From assembly GCA_900550385.1 (NCBI GenBank), contig URRZ01000033.1:1-20324 (forward strand): DNA of 20,324 nucleotides, in the 5' to 3' direction. The stretch is from an uncultured Coriobacteriaceae bacterium (GTDB lineage: Bacteria > Actinomycetota > Coriobacteriia > Coriobacteriales > Eggerthellaceae). A model generated the notes under the pieces. That model had not been told where the DNA came from, did not search any database, and was given only the letters and a program-made list of their open reading frames with translations. Position numbers and translations under genes: made by a program. Positions 1 to 7,475 of the stretch are shown here, piece after piece; the stretch's first letter is position 1, and the number at the start of each line of letters is the position of its first letter.

Positions 1-93
1 ACGAGCCGGACGCTTTCGTTTCCGGCAAATCATTTTTCCCGGCACGGACAAACGGAAAAATCGCTAACTTGAAACCGTAAAAACAGACGAGAC

Positions 94-360
94 ATGATAA
101 CGCACAATACGGAAAAACAACGGTTCGAACGAACCGAAAACGGACTGACAGCCGTCGTCGAATACCGCCGGAACGAAGAAGAGATCGAGTTGACGCATAC
201 TTTCGTTCCTCCGGCCTTGGAAGGGCAGGGGATCGCGGCCTCTCTCACCCGGGCCGCCCTCGAATACGCGCGCGCCGAAAACCTGCGGGTCCGGCCGATC
301 TGTTCCTATGCCAGAGCCTACATCCGCCGCCACCCCGAGTACGACGATCCGGCGCGATAG
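94..360 (+). CDS. Small GNAT-fold N-acetyltransferase (YjdJ/COG2388 type)
   Basis: An 88-residue protein matching the small stand-alone Gcn5-related acetyltransferase-like family. The diagnostic stretch is the core HTFVPPALEGQGIAASL, in which GQGIA is the acetyl-CoA pyrophosphate-binding loop. It is followed by an ARAENLRVRPICSYA-like strand and the terminal YIRRHPEY motif. The length is normal for the family, which lacks the first strands of full GNAT enzymes. The substrate is unknown for most members. The start is the first ATG in frame; no strong Shine-Dalgarno is visible, as is common in Bacteroidota. It converges on the esterase with a 14-base gap. The 93 bases before it show no other gene. 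It belongs to the compositionally distinct left segment of the window. Confidence 0.85.
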   Translation: MITHNTEKQRFERTENGLTAVVEYRRNEEEIELTHTFVPPALEGQGIAASLTRAALEYARAENLRVRPICSYARAYIRRHPEYDDPAR

Positions 361-374
361 CCGGAGTCCCCGGA

Positions 375-1334
375 TTACGGTCGCCCGGCCCCGGCTAAAA
401 CGTCTTCGCGCTCCTGCGAGTCGAAGAACCGGCGGAAAAAGAGCATGTGATACTCGACGGCCTCGCGCCAATAATCGTGCGTATGCCCGCCGGGCCGGAC
501 GATATACTCGTGCGATATGTGTCTGTACAGCATCCGCTCGTGCAGCAGCCGATTGACTTCGAAAAAGTAATCCTCCGTTCCGCAGTCGATCACGATGGCC
601 AGTTGTCCGGGCTGCAGGCTGTAATCGACAGGCCGGGCCTCCTTGGAAGCGACTTCCCGGTTACGGTCCGTGAACGGCACGACGCGATACAACTGCTCGA
701 TCACCGTATGCTCGTCCCACAAGTGCGGATTTTCGGAATAGGGTCCGAGCTGCTCGCTGATCTTCCAATTGTTCGGGAAAGGCCGAATGTCGACGCCGCC
801 GCTCATCGATCCGCACGCTCCGAAAACGCCGGGATGCCGGAACGCGAGCCACAGCGCGCCATGACCGCCCATGCTGTATCCCGTGATCGCCCGTCCGCAC
901 CGCGAGCGAATCGTTCTGTAAAGAGAGTCCACACAGCCCACCAACTCCGTACTCACATAAGTTTCATACCGGCTTCTCGGATCGACCGGACTGTCCCAGT
1001 ACCAGCTCGAAGCGCCGTCCGGACAAACGATGATCGTCCCGTACGCCGTAGCCGTGCGGGGAAGTTCGGGTTTGGTTTTACGCAGCCAGCTATCGTAACG
1101 GTTATTGTAGCCGTGCAACAGGTAAACGACCGGATAGCGGCGGGCCGGATCGGCCTCGTATCCTTCGGGAAGAATCACCAGATTCTTGACTTGCTTGTCC
1201 ATCGAAGGGCTATACACGCTGACGGTGTCTACCCGTTGAGCGCGAGCCGGAATCCAGCCCGTAAAAAGCGCTGCCATCCACACGATCCAAAGCCGGAACG
1301 AAACGCTTCGACAAAAGTTTTTGCGATATTTCAT
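375..1334 (-). CDS. Secreted alpha/beta-hydrolase esterase (esterase D / PF00756-like)
   Basis: A 319-residue protein when started at the ATG at 1334. An in-frame ATG at 1439 would add 35 residues ahead of an evident signal peptide, so the shorter form is preferred. Residues 1-33 form a basic n-region, a hydrophobic core (LWIVWMAALFTGW) and an ARAQ cleavage site, so the protein is probably exported. The mature part has the oxyanion-side LLHGYNN, the nucleophile elbow GYSMGG (Ser154), a likely acid in CGTEDYF (Asp255) and the catalytic His in GGHTHDYW (His284). This layout is typical of putative esterases related to feruloyl and acetyl-xylan esterases used on dietary polysaccharides. The exact substrate (feruloyl, acetyl or other ester) cannot be read from the sequence. 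No carbohydrate-binding domain is fused. Confidence 0.85.
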   Translation of the reverse strand: MKYRKNFCRSVSFRLWIVWMAALFTGWIPARAQRVDTVSVYSPSMDKQVKNLVILPEGYEADPARRYPVVYLLHGYNNRYDSWLRKTKPELPRTATAYGTIIVCPDGASSWYWDSPVDPRSRYETYVSTELVGCVDSLYRTIRSRCGRAITGYSMGGHGALWLAFRHPGVFGACGSMSGGVDIRPFPNNWKISEQLGPYSENPHLWDEHTVIEQLYRVVPFTDRNREVASKEARPVDYSLQPGQLAIVIDCGTEDYFFEVNRLLHERMLYRHISHEYIVRPGGHTHDYWREAVEYHMLFFRRFFDSQEREDVLAGAGRP

Positions 1335-1356
1335 GTTTCTTGCTGTCAATCGCCCG

Positions 1357-1364
1357 CAAAAATA
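1357..1364 (-). promoter_or_regulatory. Bacteroidota-type -7 promoter element for the esterase
   Basis: The minus strand reads TATTTTTG here, an exact match to the Bacteroidota -7 consensus TAnnTTTG, 22 bases upstream of the ATG at 1334. The matching -33 TTTG is not clear (TTCG and TTTA-like runs lie upstream), so this is a partial match. It supports both the 1334 start and a Bacteroidota origin for this end of the window. Confidence 0.45.
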
Positions 1365-1484
1365 GCGAATCGAAAGATAAACGAATCGACTCGCCCGATA
1401 AAATCCTGCACGCCGTACGGTAAAAAATCGAAAGCCCATATCGAATCAAAGCCATGTCCGCGAACGGACCTCCGAGAACACGAA

Positions 1485-1515
1485 CCGCAATAAAAACGCA
1501 GAAGTGCGCCCCCCG
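1485..1515. other. Composition junction between two unlike genome segments
   Basis: Left of about 1490 the sequence is mixed in composition (for example the run CGCAATAAAAACGCAGAAG) and carries Bacteroidota-like genes and signals. Right of about 1505 it turns abruptly into long C/G runs and stays extremely GC-rich, with actinobacterial-style genes to the end. The breakpoint is approximate and lies between genes. Either a metagenomic assembly misjoin or real transfer could produce this; a misjoin is more likely because a long inverted repeat follows within 50 bases. Confidence 0.55.
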
Positions 1516-1550
1516 CCGGGCGGGCGGGCGAACCGGGCCGCCGCTGCGGC

Positions 1551-1645
1551 CGCCCCCGGCACCCGATTTTCACGCGATCCCGGGGGCTTGCGTACCGAAG
1601 TACGCGGCGCCCCCGCGATCCCGCGAAACTCGGGTGCCGGGGGCG
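1551..1645. repeat. 95-bp imperfect inverted repeat (large hairpin)
   Basis: The left arm begins CGCCCCCGGCACCCGA and the right arm ends TCGGGTGCCGGGGGCG. The arms pair over about 40 positions with scattered mismatches and close on a tight tip, GCGTAC-CGAA-GTACGC (1590-1605). The structure is non-coding and resembles the large intergenic palindromes that repeat across bacterial genomes. It sits beside the composition junction. Confidence 0.75.
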
Positions 1646-1666
1646 CCCTCGCTGTCGCTACGAACG
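1646..1666 (+). repeat. REP-like motif, copy 1 (second copy at 7518-7538)
   Basis: The 21 bases starting CCCTCGCTGTCGCTACGAA recur at 7518-7538 with a single difference (T to A at position 10). A shorter 11-base copy, CCCTCGCTGAC, lies at 1686-1696. In both long copies the motif directly follows a large hairpin (1551-1645 and 7476-7514), which suggests a dispersed palindrome-plus-tail element. Confidence 0.65.
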
Positions 1667-1733
1667 TGCTGCGGCATTTTAATTGCCCTCGCTGACTTCT
1701 TTCCAACCTGTGAGTGCAGATGGCTGCAGTTTC

Positions 1734-1764
1734 GCCCGGGAAGCGCCTTGCTTTCCGGGCTTTT
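1734..1764 (+). terminator. Intrinsic-terminator-like hairpin ahead of the activase gene
   Basis: GCCCGGGAAGC (1734-1744) pairs with GCTTTCCGGGC (1750-1760) over 11 positions with one G-U pair. The loop is five bases and TTTT follows. It lies 30 bases before the activase ATG. It could end transcription from a gene now missing upstream, or act as an attenuator in the leader of this operon. Confidence 0.7.
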
Positions 1765-1794
1765 AGCATGAATGACGAAATGGGAGGTCCGTCC

Positions 1795-2586
1795 ATGGCG
1801 AATGAGCCGTTGTTCCTGGGGATCGACGTTGGGTCGACCGCATCCAAATGCGTGATAGTCGACGCGGATGGCGCCATGGTCGGCCATGGGCTGGCGGCGT
1901 CGGGCGCCGGCACCGAGGGGCCGAAGAACGCCGTGGCCGATGCGCTTTCCAGCGCGGGCACCACGATGGACGGCATCGCGGCATCGTGCGCCACCGGCTA
2001 CGGCCGCAACCTCATGGACTGGACCGACGGGCAGATGTCCGAGCTCTCCTGCCACGCGAAGGGCGCGGCTCATCTGTTCCCGGGCGTCCGCACGGTCATC
2101 GACATCGGCGGCCAGGATGCCAAGGTGCTGTCCATCTCCAAGGACGGTGAGCTGGAGAACTTCGTCATGAACGACAAGTGCGCCGCCGGCACCGGCCGCT
2201 TCCTGGACGTGATGGCGTCCATCTTCGGTTGCAAGGTGTCGGACCTTTCGGGCTACGACGAGCGCTCCACCGAGGTGGCGCCCATCTCGTCGACCTGCAC
2301 GGTGTTCGCCGAATCGGAGGTCATATCGAAGCTGGCGGAGGGCGTGCCCATCCCCAACATCGTGGCGGGCATCCACACATCGGTCGTCGAGCGCACGGCG
2401 GGCCTTGCTCGCCGTTTGGGCGTGAAGCAGCCGGTGGTCATGACGGGCGGCGTGGCGCTGAACGCCCGCCTGCGCCAGCGCTTGGCGGACAAGCTGGGCT
2501 GCGAGATCCAGACCAACGAGAACTCGCAGCTCGTCGGCGCTTTGGGAGCCGCCCTGCATGCGCGCGAGGCGCATCGGGCGAGCTGA
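1795..2586 (+). CDS. 2-hydroxyacyl-CoA dehydratase activase (HgdC/FldI-type, ASKHA ATPase)
   Basis: A 263-residue ATP-dependent electron-transfer protein. The phosphate loop GIDVGSTASK is at residues 9-18. IGGQDAKVL and VMTGGVALN are the other ASKHA-fold nucleotide motifs. The two cysteines that hold the [4Fe-4S] cluster between subunits of the homodimer are present: Cys129 in NDKCAAGTG and Cys168 in SSTCTVFAES, nearly the same positions as in HgdC. The start at 1795 is set by GGGAGG at 1782-1787, seven bases upstream; an in-frame ATG at 1714 would overlap the hairpin. Known members hydrolyse ATP to push one low-potential electron from ferredoxin or flavodoxin into a two-subunit dehydratase. 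No dehydratase subunit gene is in the window, so the partner must lie elsewhere. A benzoyl-CoA-reductase-type partner is less likely given the length and motifs. Confidence 0.9.
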   Translation: MANEPLFLGIDVGSTASKCVIVDADGAMVGHGLAASGAGTEGPKNAVADALSSAGTTMDGIAASCATGYGRNLMDWTDGQMSELSCHAKGAAHLFPGVRTVIDIGGQDAKVLSISKDGELENFVMNDKCAAGTGRFLDVMASIFGCKVSDLSGYDERSTEVAPISSTCTVFAESEVISKLAEGVPIPNIVAGIHTSVVERTAGLARRLGVKQPVVMTGGVALNARLRQRLADKLGCEIQTNENSQLVGALGAALHAREAHRAS

Positions 2587-2627
2587 TCGGACGGATGTCG
2601 GGGGGACCGCCGTTCATGGAGGTGACA

Positions 2628-4226
2628 ATGAGCCTGCAACCCGAGGAGACCGTGGCGACGCCGCCGTATTCCGTCGCGCGGTTCATATGCGAAGGATACG
2701 CCGAGGACCCTTTCAAGCAGATGGTGGTCGGCGTCAACGAGGGCATCACGTATGCCGAGGCCTACCGCCGCATGATGGCGCTGGCGGGCTATCTGCAGTC
2801 CGAGTGCCAGGTGGGGGAGGGCGATGCCGTCATGGTCGCCGCCCCGAACATCGTCTCCTACTTCGCGCTGGTCGGCGCCGTCCAGCTGGCGGGCGCCAAC
2901 GTCGCGCTGATGTCGCCGACGGTCGAGCGCGCCGAGTTCCAGGGCATCTACGACCGCGTGCGCCCGAAGGCGGCGCTCGTCAGCACGGCGGCGCATTGCG
3001 CCTTCGCGGCGGAATGCTCGCCCCAGACGAAGGTCATGACGGTCGGCTGCGAGGTCGAGGGCGTCCCCTCGGTTGAGGGCGCATGGCGCTCCTCCGCCCC
3101 GTGGAGCACGCCGCATTATGGCGACGATCCCATCTTCGTCCTGTTCACCTCCGGCTCCACCGGCACCCCCAAGGCGGTCCAGCTGCGCGGCTCGGCGTTC
3201 TGCCGCCATGCCGGCGAGCTCGTGCCGGCGCTCAAGATCCGGAAGGGCGAGGTGTTCTTCATCCCGGTTCCCTTCGCGCACGTGTACGGCGTCGTCGCCA
3301 TGCACGCCGCGCTGTCGATGCACGCCACGGTGGCGACGATGGTGAAATACCGGCCCGAGACGGCGCTCTCGCTCATCAGCTCCACGCGGGCGAGCGTGTA
3401 CATGGGCGTGTCGACGATGTATTTGCGCGAGCTGCGCGAGAACCAGGACGGCGAATGGGACATCAGCTGCCTGCGCGCCGGCTTGGTGGCGGGCGCCACC
3501 AGCCCCCTCGCCGTGTTCGAGGAGTACCAGCAGCGCTACGGCGCCATCCTGGTGAACTCCTACGGCATGACCGAGACCGCCGCGACGCTCACGGTCGCCT
3601 CGCTCGACGACAGCGTCCGCGACCGCGCCGCGTCGGTGGGCCGCGCCATCAAGGGCGCCGAGGTCCGCACGGCGCCGCTGGAGCGGACGGCCGACGGCCA
3701 GCTGGCGTGCCCGTACCCGCAAAGCCCCGAAGGCGGCTGGCAGCGCGGCGAGCTGGTGTGCAAGACGCCCTCGCTGATGGACGGCATCATCGGGTTCGAC
3801 GGATCGCTCACGCTGCCGCTCGACGCTGAGGGATGGCTGCATTCCGGCGACATCGGCTGGGTGGACGAGCGGGGCTACGTCTGGGTCGACGGGCGCGTGA
3901 AGGACATGATCATCCGCGGCGGCATCAACATCTATCCCGCCGAAGTCGAGAACGCCTACCAGGACAATCCGCAGGTCGCCGAGTGCTGCCTGGTGGGGTA
4001 TCCCGACCCCGATTTGGGCGAGCGCACCTGCCTGTGCGTCATCCTCAACGAGGGATCCGACCCTTCCGCCTTCGAGATGCGCGAGTACGCCAAGGGCCGC
4101 ATCGAGAAGTGCAAGATACCCGACGTCGTGGTGAAGATGGAAGACTTCCCCCGTTTGGGCAATGGTAAAATCGACAAGAAGGCGCTGGGAGCCGAAGTGG
4201 AGGGTATGCTCTGCCCGAAGGCGTAG
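2628..4226 (+). CDS. AMP-forming acyl-CoA synthetase/ligase (CaiC-like)
   Basis: A 532-residue ANL-superfamily enzyme that would activate a carboxylic acid to acyl-AMP and then acyl-CoA. The P-loop FTSGSTGTPK is at residues 173-182, YGMTET is the A5 motif, and HSGDIGWVDERGY with GRVKDMIIRGG marks the hinge between domains. NGKIDKK carries the catalytic Lys514. Among in-frame ATGs at 2595, 2616 and 2628, the last has the best ribosome site (GGAGGTGA at 2618-2625). It starts 41 bases after the activase and is very likely co-transcribed. Gene order next to an acyl-CoA dehydrogenase and fixABCX recalls the carnitine cai/fix system, but there is no CaiB or CaiT homologue here. The substrate cannot be deduced; an aryl- or hydroxy-acid is plausible from the activase neighbour. 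Confidence 0.88.
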   Translation: MSLQPEETVATPPYSVARFICEGYAEDPFKQMVVGVNEGITYAEAYRRMMALAGYLQSECQVGEGDAVMVAAPNIVSYFALVGAVQLAGANVALMSPTVERAEFQGIYDRVRPKAALVSTAAHCAFAAECSPQTKVMTVGCEVEGVPSVEGAWRSSAPWSTPHYGDDPIFVLFTSGSTGTPKAVQLRGSAFCRHAGELVPALKIRKGEVFFIPVPFAHVYGVVAMHAALSMHATVATMVKYRPETALSLISSTRASVYMGVSTMYLRELRENQDGEWDISCLRAGLVAGATSPLAVFEEYQQRYGAILVNSYGMTETAATLTVASLDDSVRDRAASVGRAIKGAEVRTAPLERTADGQLACPYPQSPEGGWQRGELVCKTPSLMDGIIGFDGSLTLPLDAEGWLHSGDIGWVDERGYVWVDGRVKDMIIRGGINIYPAEVENAYQDNPQVAECCLVGYPDPDLGERTCLCVILNEGSDPSAFEMREYAKGRIEKCKIPDVVVKMEDFPRLGNGKIDKKALGAEVEGMLCPKA

Positions 4227-4269
4227 GCCCCGCTTTTTCGTCCCGTCATCCGAGGAGGCGCGATCCGCC

Positions 4270-5472
4270 ATGATCTCCATCGAGCTGTCGCCCGAGCAGA
4301 AGGCCGCCGTATCCGCCGTCGACGAGTTCTGCGACGAGCACTTCACCGAAGAGCATATCAAGCAGTGGTGCAAGTCGCGCGGCGTCCCGCGCACGGTGTA
4401 CAACGCGTTCTACGCAAGCCCGCTGGGGGCGTACTGCCTCCCCGAAAGCGCCGGGGGCCGCGAATGCACGCTGGCCGAGAAGGCGACGGTCATCGCCCGC
4501 CTGTCGCGACGCGCCGGCGCGACGCTGCCGTTCCTCAGCGACATGCTGTCCATGGTGCTGCTGAGCAGCATGCGCGAGATCACGCAGCAGGAGGTGGCGG
4601 CCGAGCTGCTCACGAAGAGCGGGCATGTGATGTTCTCCGAGGCGTTCACCGAAGCGCGCGCGGGCTCCGACGCCTCCGCCGTCCAGACCATCGTGACCAT
4701 GGAGGCGGACGGCATGTTCCTGTATGGCGAGAAGTCGTTCGTCAGCGGCGGCCAGTTCTCGCCCGAAGCGCTGGTGCTGGCGCGCGACCCCGTCAACGGC
4801 CGCGCCGACGGCGGCCTGTCGCTGTGGCTGGTGCCCATCGATTCGCCCGGCGTCTCCACCTTCCCGCTCGAGACCGTCGGGCAGGCGATGCTCGCCCCCG
4901 CCACGTTGAAGTTCGACCATGTCCTTCTGCGCCCCGAGCAGCGCATCCAGACGGACGGCAAGCTCGACGCGATGCTGAAGCGCCAGTACGAGCTCGGCCG
5001 CGTGCTGGTGTGCGCCTCGAGCATGGGCATGGCGATGGCGGCGATGGACGACGCCTTGGACCACGCCAACGATCACATGATCAAGGGTCAGGCGCTGGGC
5101 ACGTTGCCGCAGATCCGCGAGAAGCTGGCCGACATGGAGGTGCGCAACCGCGCGATGTGCGGGCTGGTGTACCAGGCCGCCAACTCCATCGACGCCAAGC
5201 TGGAGCGCAGCCACCTCGATTGCGCCCTGATGAAGCGCGCGGTGCCGCGCATGGCGACCGAGATCGCCTCGGAGGCGCTGCAGATCCTCGGCGGGCGCGG
5301 CTACACCGAGCAGACGCGCGTCGGCCGCATCTGGCAGGACTGCCGCGGCAACCAGATCGCCCAGGGCACCGACGAGGTGATGGTGCACCTCATCGCGAAG
5401 TCGCTGATGGCGAACCGCGCCGCCGAACGCCGCGCCGACGAGGAGCGCATGGCGGCCGCGCAGGCCGAATAG
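4270..5472 (+). CDS. Acyl-CoA dehydrogenase family flavoprotein, probable enoyl-CoA reductase
   Basis: A 400-residue member of the acyl-CoA dehydrogenase family, normal length, FAD-dependent. The N-terminal helical domain is followed by the beta-domain motif FSEAFTEARAGSD (usually LTEPxAGSD) and a C-terminal domain with QILGGRGYTEQ and IWQDCRGNQIAQGTDEV. In most family members the residue before that final GT is the catalytic glutamate; here it is Gln365. The alternative glutamate site used by isovaleryl-CoA dehydrogenase appears to be Gly (ELGRVLVCA). E. coli CaiA, which works as a reductase, also lacks the first glutamate. The start at 4270 is preceded by AGGAGG at 4253-4258 (spacing 11). 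The next genes encode its likely electron donor, an Etf complex. Direction of catalysis is inferred, not shown. Confidence 0.87.
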   Translation: MISIELSPEQKAAVSAVDEFCDEHFTEEHIKQWCKSRGVPRTVYNAFYASPLGAYCLPESAGGRECTLAEKATVIARLSRRAGATLPFLSDMLSMVLLSSMREITQQEVAAELLTKSGHVMFSEAFTEARAGSDASAVQTIVTMEADGMFLYGEKSFVSGGQFSPEALVLARDPVNGRADGGLSLWLVPIDSPGVSTFPLETVGQAMLAPATLKFDHVLLRPEQRIQTDGKLDAMLKRQYELGRVLVCASSMGMAMAAMDDALDHANDHMIKGQALGTLPQIREKLADMEVRNRAMCGLVYQAANSIDAKLERSHLDCALMKRAVPRMATEIASEALQILGGRGYTEQTRVGRIWQDCRGNQIAQGTDEVMVHLIAKSLMANRAAERRADEERMAAAQAE

Positions 5473-5628
5473 GCTCGCCGCCGTCGTTTTCCCGGCTGCG
5501 ACCCCTGCATCGCCTGCGCCGTGGGCGCTTGCCGGTGCCTCGTGCACGATTCGGATGCCGGAAGATGTACGAACCGCCCCGCTTACCGGGCGTAAAGGCA
5601 TGTGACGGCGTTTTCGGTACAAAAGCCT

Positions 5629-5667
5629 GTTTTGTCCAAACAAAACGAGAAAACCCCTTCCTATAAT
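5629..5667 (+). promoter_or_regulatory. Candidate promoter and operator ahead of fixA
   Basis: The 344-base gap 5473-5816 holds a perfect -10 hexamer TATAAT at 5662-5667. Upstream is a dyad GTTTTG-tccaaa-CAAAAC (5629-5646) where the -35 region would be. No good -35 hexamer lies at 16-18 bases, which fits an activator-dependent or repressor-covered promoter. The roughly 145-base leader to fixA carries no convincing gene. fixABCX may thus be transcribed both from upstream and from here. Confidence 0.45.
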
Positions 5668-5816
5668 CGCTTCAGAGAAGAGTGCGGCTCGATGCAGGCG
5701 AGCTCTTCGGGAGTGGACACAAGGTCCGAATCCGCGCGATGCGCGGGCTGCGTGCGGCCGATGCGACGGGGAGTATCCGCAAGACGCCGCGCGCTGGGAA
5801 GAAAGGTTAGGCACTT

Positions 5817-6563
5817 ATGAAGATCGTTGTACCTTGCAAAGTGGTTGCCGACGACCAGGACATCGTCGCTGCATCCGACGGCTCGCTCGATTTCAGCAAG
5901 GCGAAGCTGGTCATCTCCACGTATGACCTGAACGCCATCGAGTGCGCCGCCCAGCTGGCCGCCGCCAACGAGGGCTCTTCCGTGAAGGCCGTCAGCGTCG
6001 GCTCCGCCAAGATCGGCGCCGACTCCAAGCTGAAGAAGAACATCCTGGCCCGCGGCGTCGACGAGCTGTTCATGACCGCCGACGACGCCTGCGCCGACCT
6101 GGACGCGTTCGCCACCGCCGCCGAGCTGAAGAAGCTGGTCGAGAAGGCCGGCGGCTTCGACCTGATCGTGTGCGGCGACGGCTCCGCCGACCTGTACGCC
6201 AAGCAGACCGGCGTGCAGCTGGCGGCCGCCCTGGACGTGCCCTACCTCTCCGAGGTCATCGCCGTCGAGGCGGCGGGCGACAAGGTCGTCTGCAAGCGCC
6301 AGCTGGCCGCCGAGGTCGAGACCGTCGAGGTCCCGCTGCCCGCCGTCATCGCCGTGTCCCCCGACGTGGCGCTGCCCCGCATCGCCGGCATGAAGGACAT
6401 CCTGGCCGCCGGCAAGAAGCCCCAGACCGTCGAGGCCGCCGACGCCCCCGCCGCCGCCGTGGTGGAGACCGTCGCCGTGAAGGCCCCCGAGCAGGCCGAC
6501 CGCAAGTGCCAGGTGCTCGAGGACGTGGATGAGTTCATCGCCGCCGTCAAGGCCGCGCTGTAG
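5817..6563 (+). CDS. fixA: Electron transfer flavoprotein beta subunit FixA
   Basis: A 248-residue EtfB/FixA protein, close in length to E. coli FixA (about 256). The N-terminal KIVVPCKVVADDQDI, SLDFSKAKLVISTYDLNAIE, and the loop CGDGSADLYAKQTGVQ all match the FixA branch associated with carnitine-type fix operons. The LPAVIAVS and MKDILAAGKKP segments are the conserved C-terminal half, followed by an Ala-rich linker (roughly residues 205-225). FixA pairs with FixB to form the flavin heterodimer of a FixABCX complex that can bifurcate NADH electrons. Codon use is strikingly restricted (GCC, CTG, AAG, GAG, GTC dominate), which suggests high expression. The start ATG is preceded by a GAAAGG site. 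FixB follows after 18 bases. Confidence 0.92.
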   Translation: MKIVVPCKVVADDQDIVAASDGSLDFSKAKLVISTYDLNAIECAAQLAAANEGSSVKAVSVGSAKIGADSKLKKNILARGVDELFMTADDACADLDAFATAAELKKLVEKAGGFDLIVCGDGSADLYAKQTGVQLAAALDVPYLSEVIAVEAAGDKVVCKRQLAAEVETVEVPLPAVIAVSPDVALPRIAGMKDILAAGKKPQTVEAADAPAAAVVETVAVKAPEQADRKCQVLEDVDEFIAAVKAAL

Positions 6564-6581
6564 GGAAAGGACAAGCGAAAC

Positions 6582-7466
6582 ATGAAGGCTTTCGTCATTG
6601 CTGAGACCGAAAACGGCGCCCGCGAGCTGTGCGCCGGCGCCCGCACCCTGGCCGACGAGGTCGTCCTGGCCATGGTCGGCGCCCCCGTCACCGGCGCCGC
6701 CGACAAGTGCCTGACCGTCGCCGTCCCCGAGGGCGCCGTCGCCGACGACGCCTACGTGACCGTGAACGCGGCGTTCGACGCCGAGGGCGCGGGCGTCGTG
6801 CTCGCCGAAGCCGCCCCGCGCATCCTGTCGCTGGTCGGCCGCCTGGCGGCCCATGTGGGCACCGCCGCCATCACCGACGCCCAGTCCATCGTGGACGGCG
6901 TCGCCACCAGCATGTACTTCGGCGGCGCGGGCGTCCGCGAGGCCAAGGCCGTCGGCGACGTCGCCGTCTACACCGTGGGCGCTGGCACCTTCGACGCCGC
7001 TGCCGCCACCGGCACCGACGCCGTGGAGGAGCTGGCCTGGCAGGCTCCCGCCAAGGCCATGGTCAAGACCGGCACCGAGCAGCTGCCCCCGTCGGGCGTG
7101 AACCTGCAGGGCGCCGACGTCGTCGTGGGCTGCGGCCGCGGCTTCTCCGCCGAGGACGACCTGCAGATGGCCCGCGACCTGGCCGCCAAGGTCAACGGCG
7201 AGCTGGCCTGCACCCGCCCCCTCACCGAGGGCGTCGACTGGTTCCCGCGCGAGGCGTACCTGGGCGTCTCCGGCCAGATCATCGCCCCCCGCGTGTACTT
7301 CGCGCTCGGCCTGTCCGGCCAGATGCAGCACATGGTGGGCGTCACCAAGGCCGGCACCATCGTCGCCATCAACAAGGACAAGAACGCCCCGGTGTTCAAG
7401 CAGTGCGACCTGGGCCTGGTCGGCGACCTGAAGACGGCGCTGCCCGCCCTTACGGCGGCTCTGTAG
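6582..7466 (+). CDS. fixB: Electron transfer flavoprotein alpha subunit FixB
   Basis: A 294-residue EtfA/FixB protein. The C-terminal FAD domain is well conserved: GCGRGFSAEDDLQMA, then ACTRPLTEGVDWFPR, YLGVSGQIIAPRVYFALG, LSGQMQHMVG and VAINKDKNAPVF with a terminal DLGLVGDL. These hold the FAD pyrophosphate and isoalloxazine in known EtfA/FixB structures. The N-terminal domain is somewhat shorter and more Ala-rich than E. coli FixB (about 313 residues). A GGAAAGGA ribosome site (6566 onward) precedes the ATG, and spacing to fixA is 18 bases. Codon bias is as strong as in fixA. An unusual 160-base palindrome-rich gap separates it from fixC. Confidence 0.92.
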   Translation: MKAFVIAETENGARELCAGARTLADEVVLAMVGAPVTGAADKCLTVAVPEGAVADDAYVTVNAAFDAEGAGVVLAEAAPRILSLVGRLAAHVGTAAITDAQSIVDGVATSMYFGGAGVREAKAVGDVAVYTVGAGTFDAAAATGTDAVEELAWQAPAKAMVKTGTEQLPPSGVNLQGADVVVGCGRGFSAEDDLQMARDLAAKVNGELACTRPLTEGVDWFPREAYLGVSGQIIAPRVYFALGLSGQMQHMVGVTKAGTIVAINKDKNAPVFKQCDLGLVGDLKTALPALTAAL

Positions 7467-7475
7467 CCTCTTTCG

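Noticed and set aside
1454..1771. Short plus-strand frames across the junction and palindrome
   Set aside because: They run through the inverted repeat and terminator and give Pro/Arg/Ala low-complexity translations.
2253..4403. Long open frame on the minus strand opposite the activase and ligase genes
   Set aside because: GC-rich third positions create long antisense frames; its translation is His/Arg/Asp-rich with no family motifs, while the plus strand has clear enzymes.
5602..5820. 72-codon frame before fixA
   Set aside because: It spans the TATAAT promoter and leader and overlaps the fixA start; no motif or ribosome site.
4246..7331. Two long minus-strand frames (4246-5814 and 5661-7331) opposite the dehydrogenase and fix genes
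   Set aside because: Same GC shadow effect; low-complexity His/Gly/Asp translations and no ribosome site.
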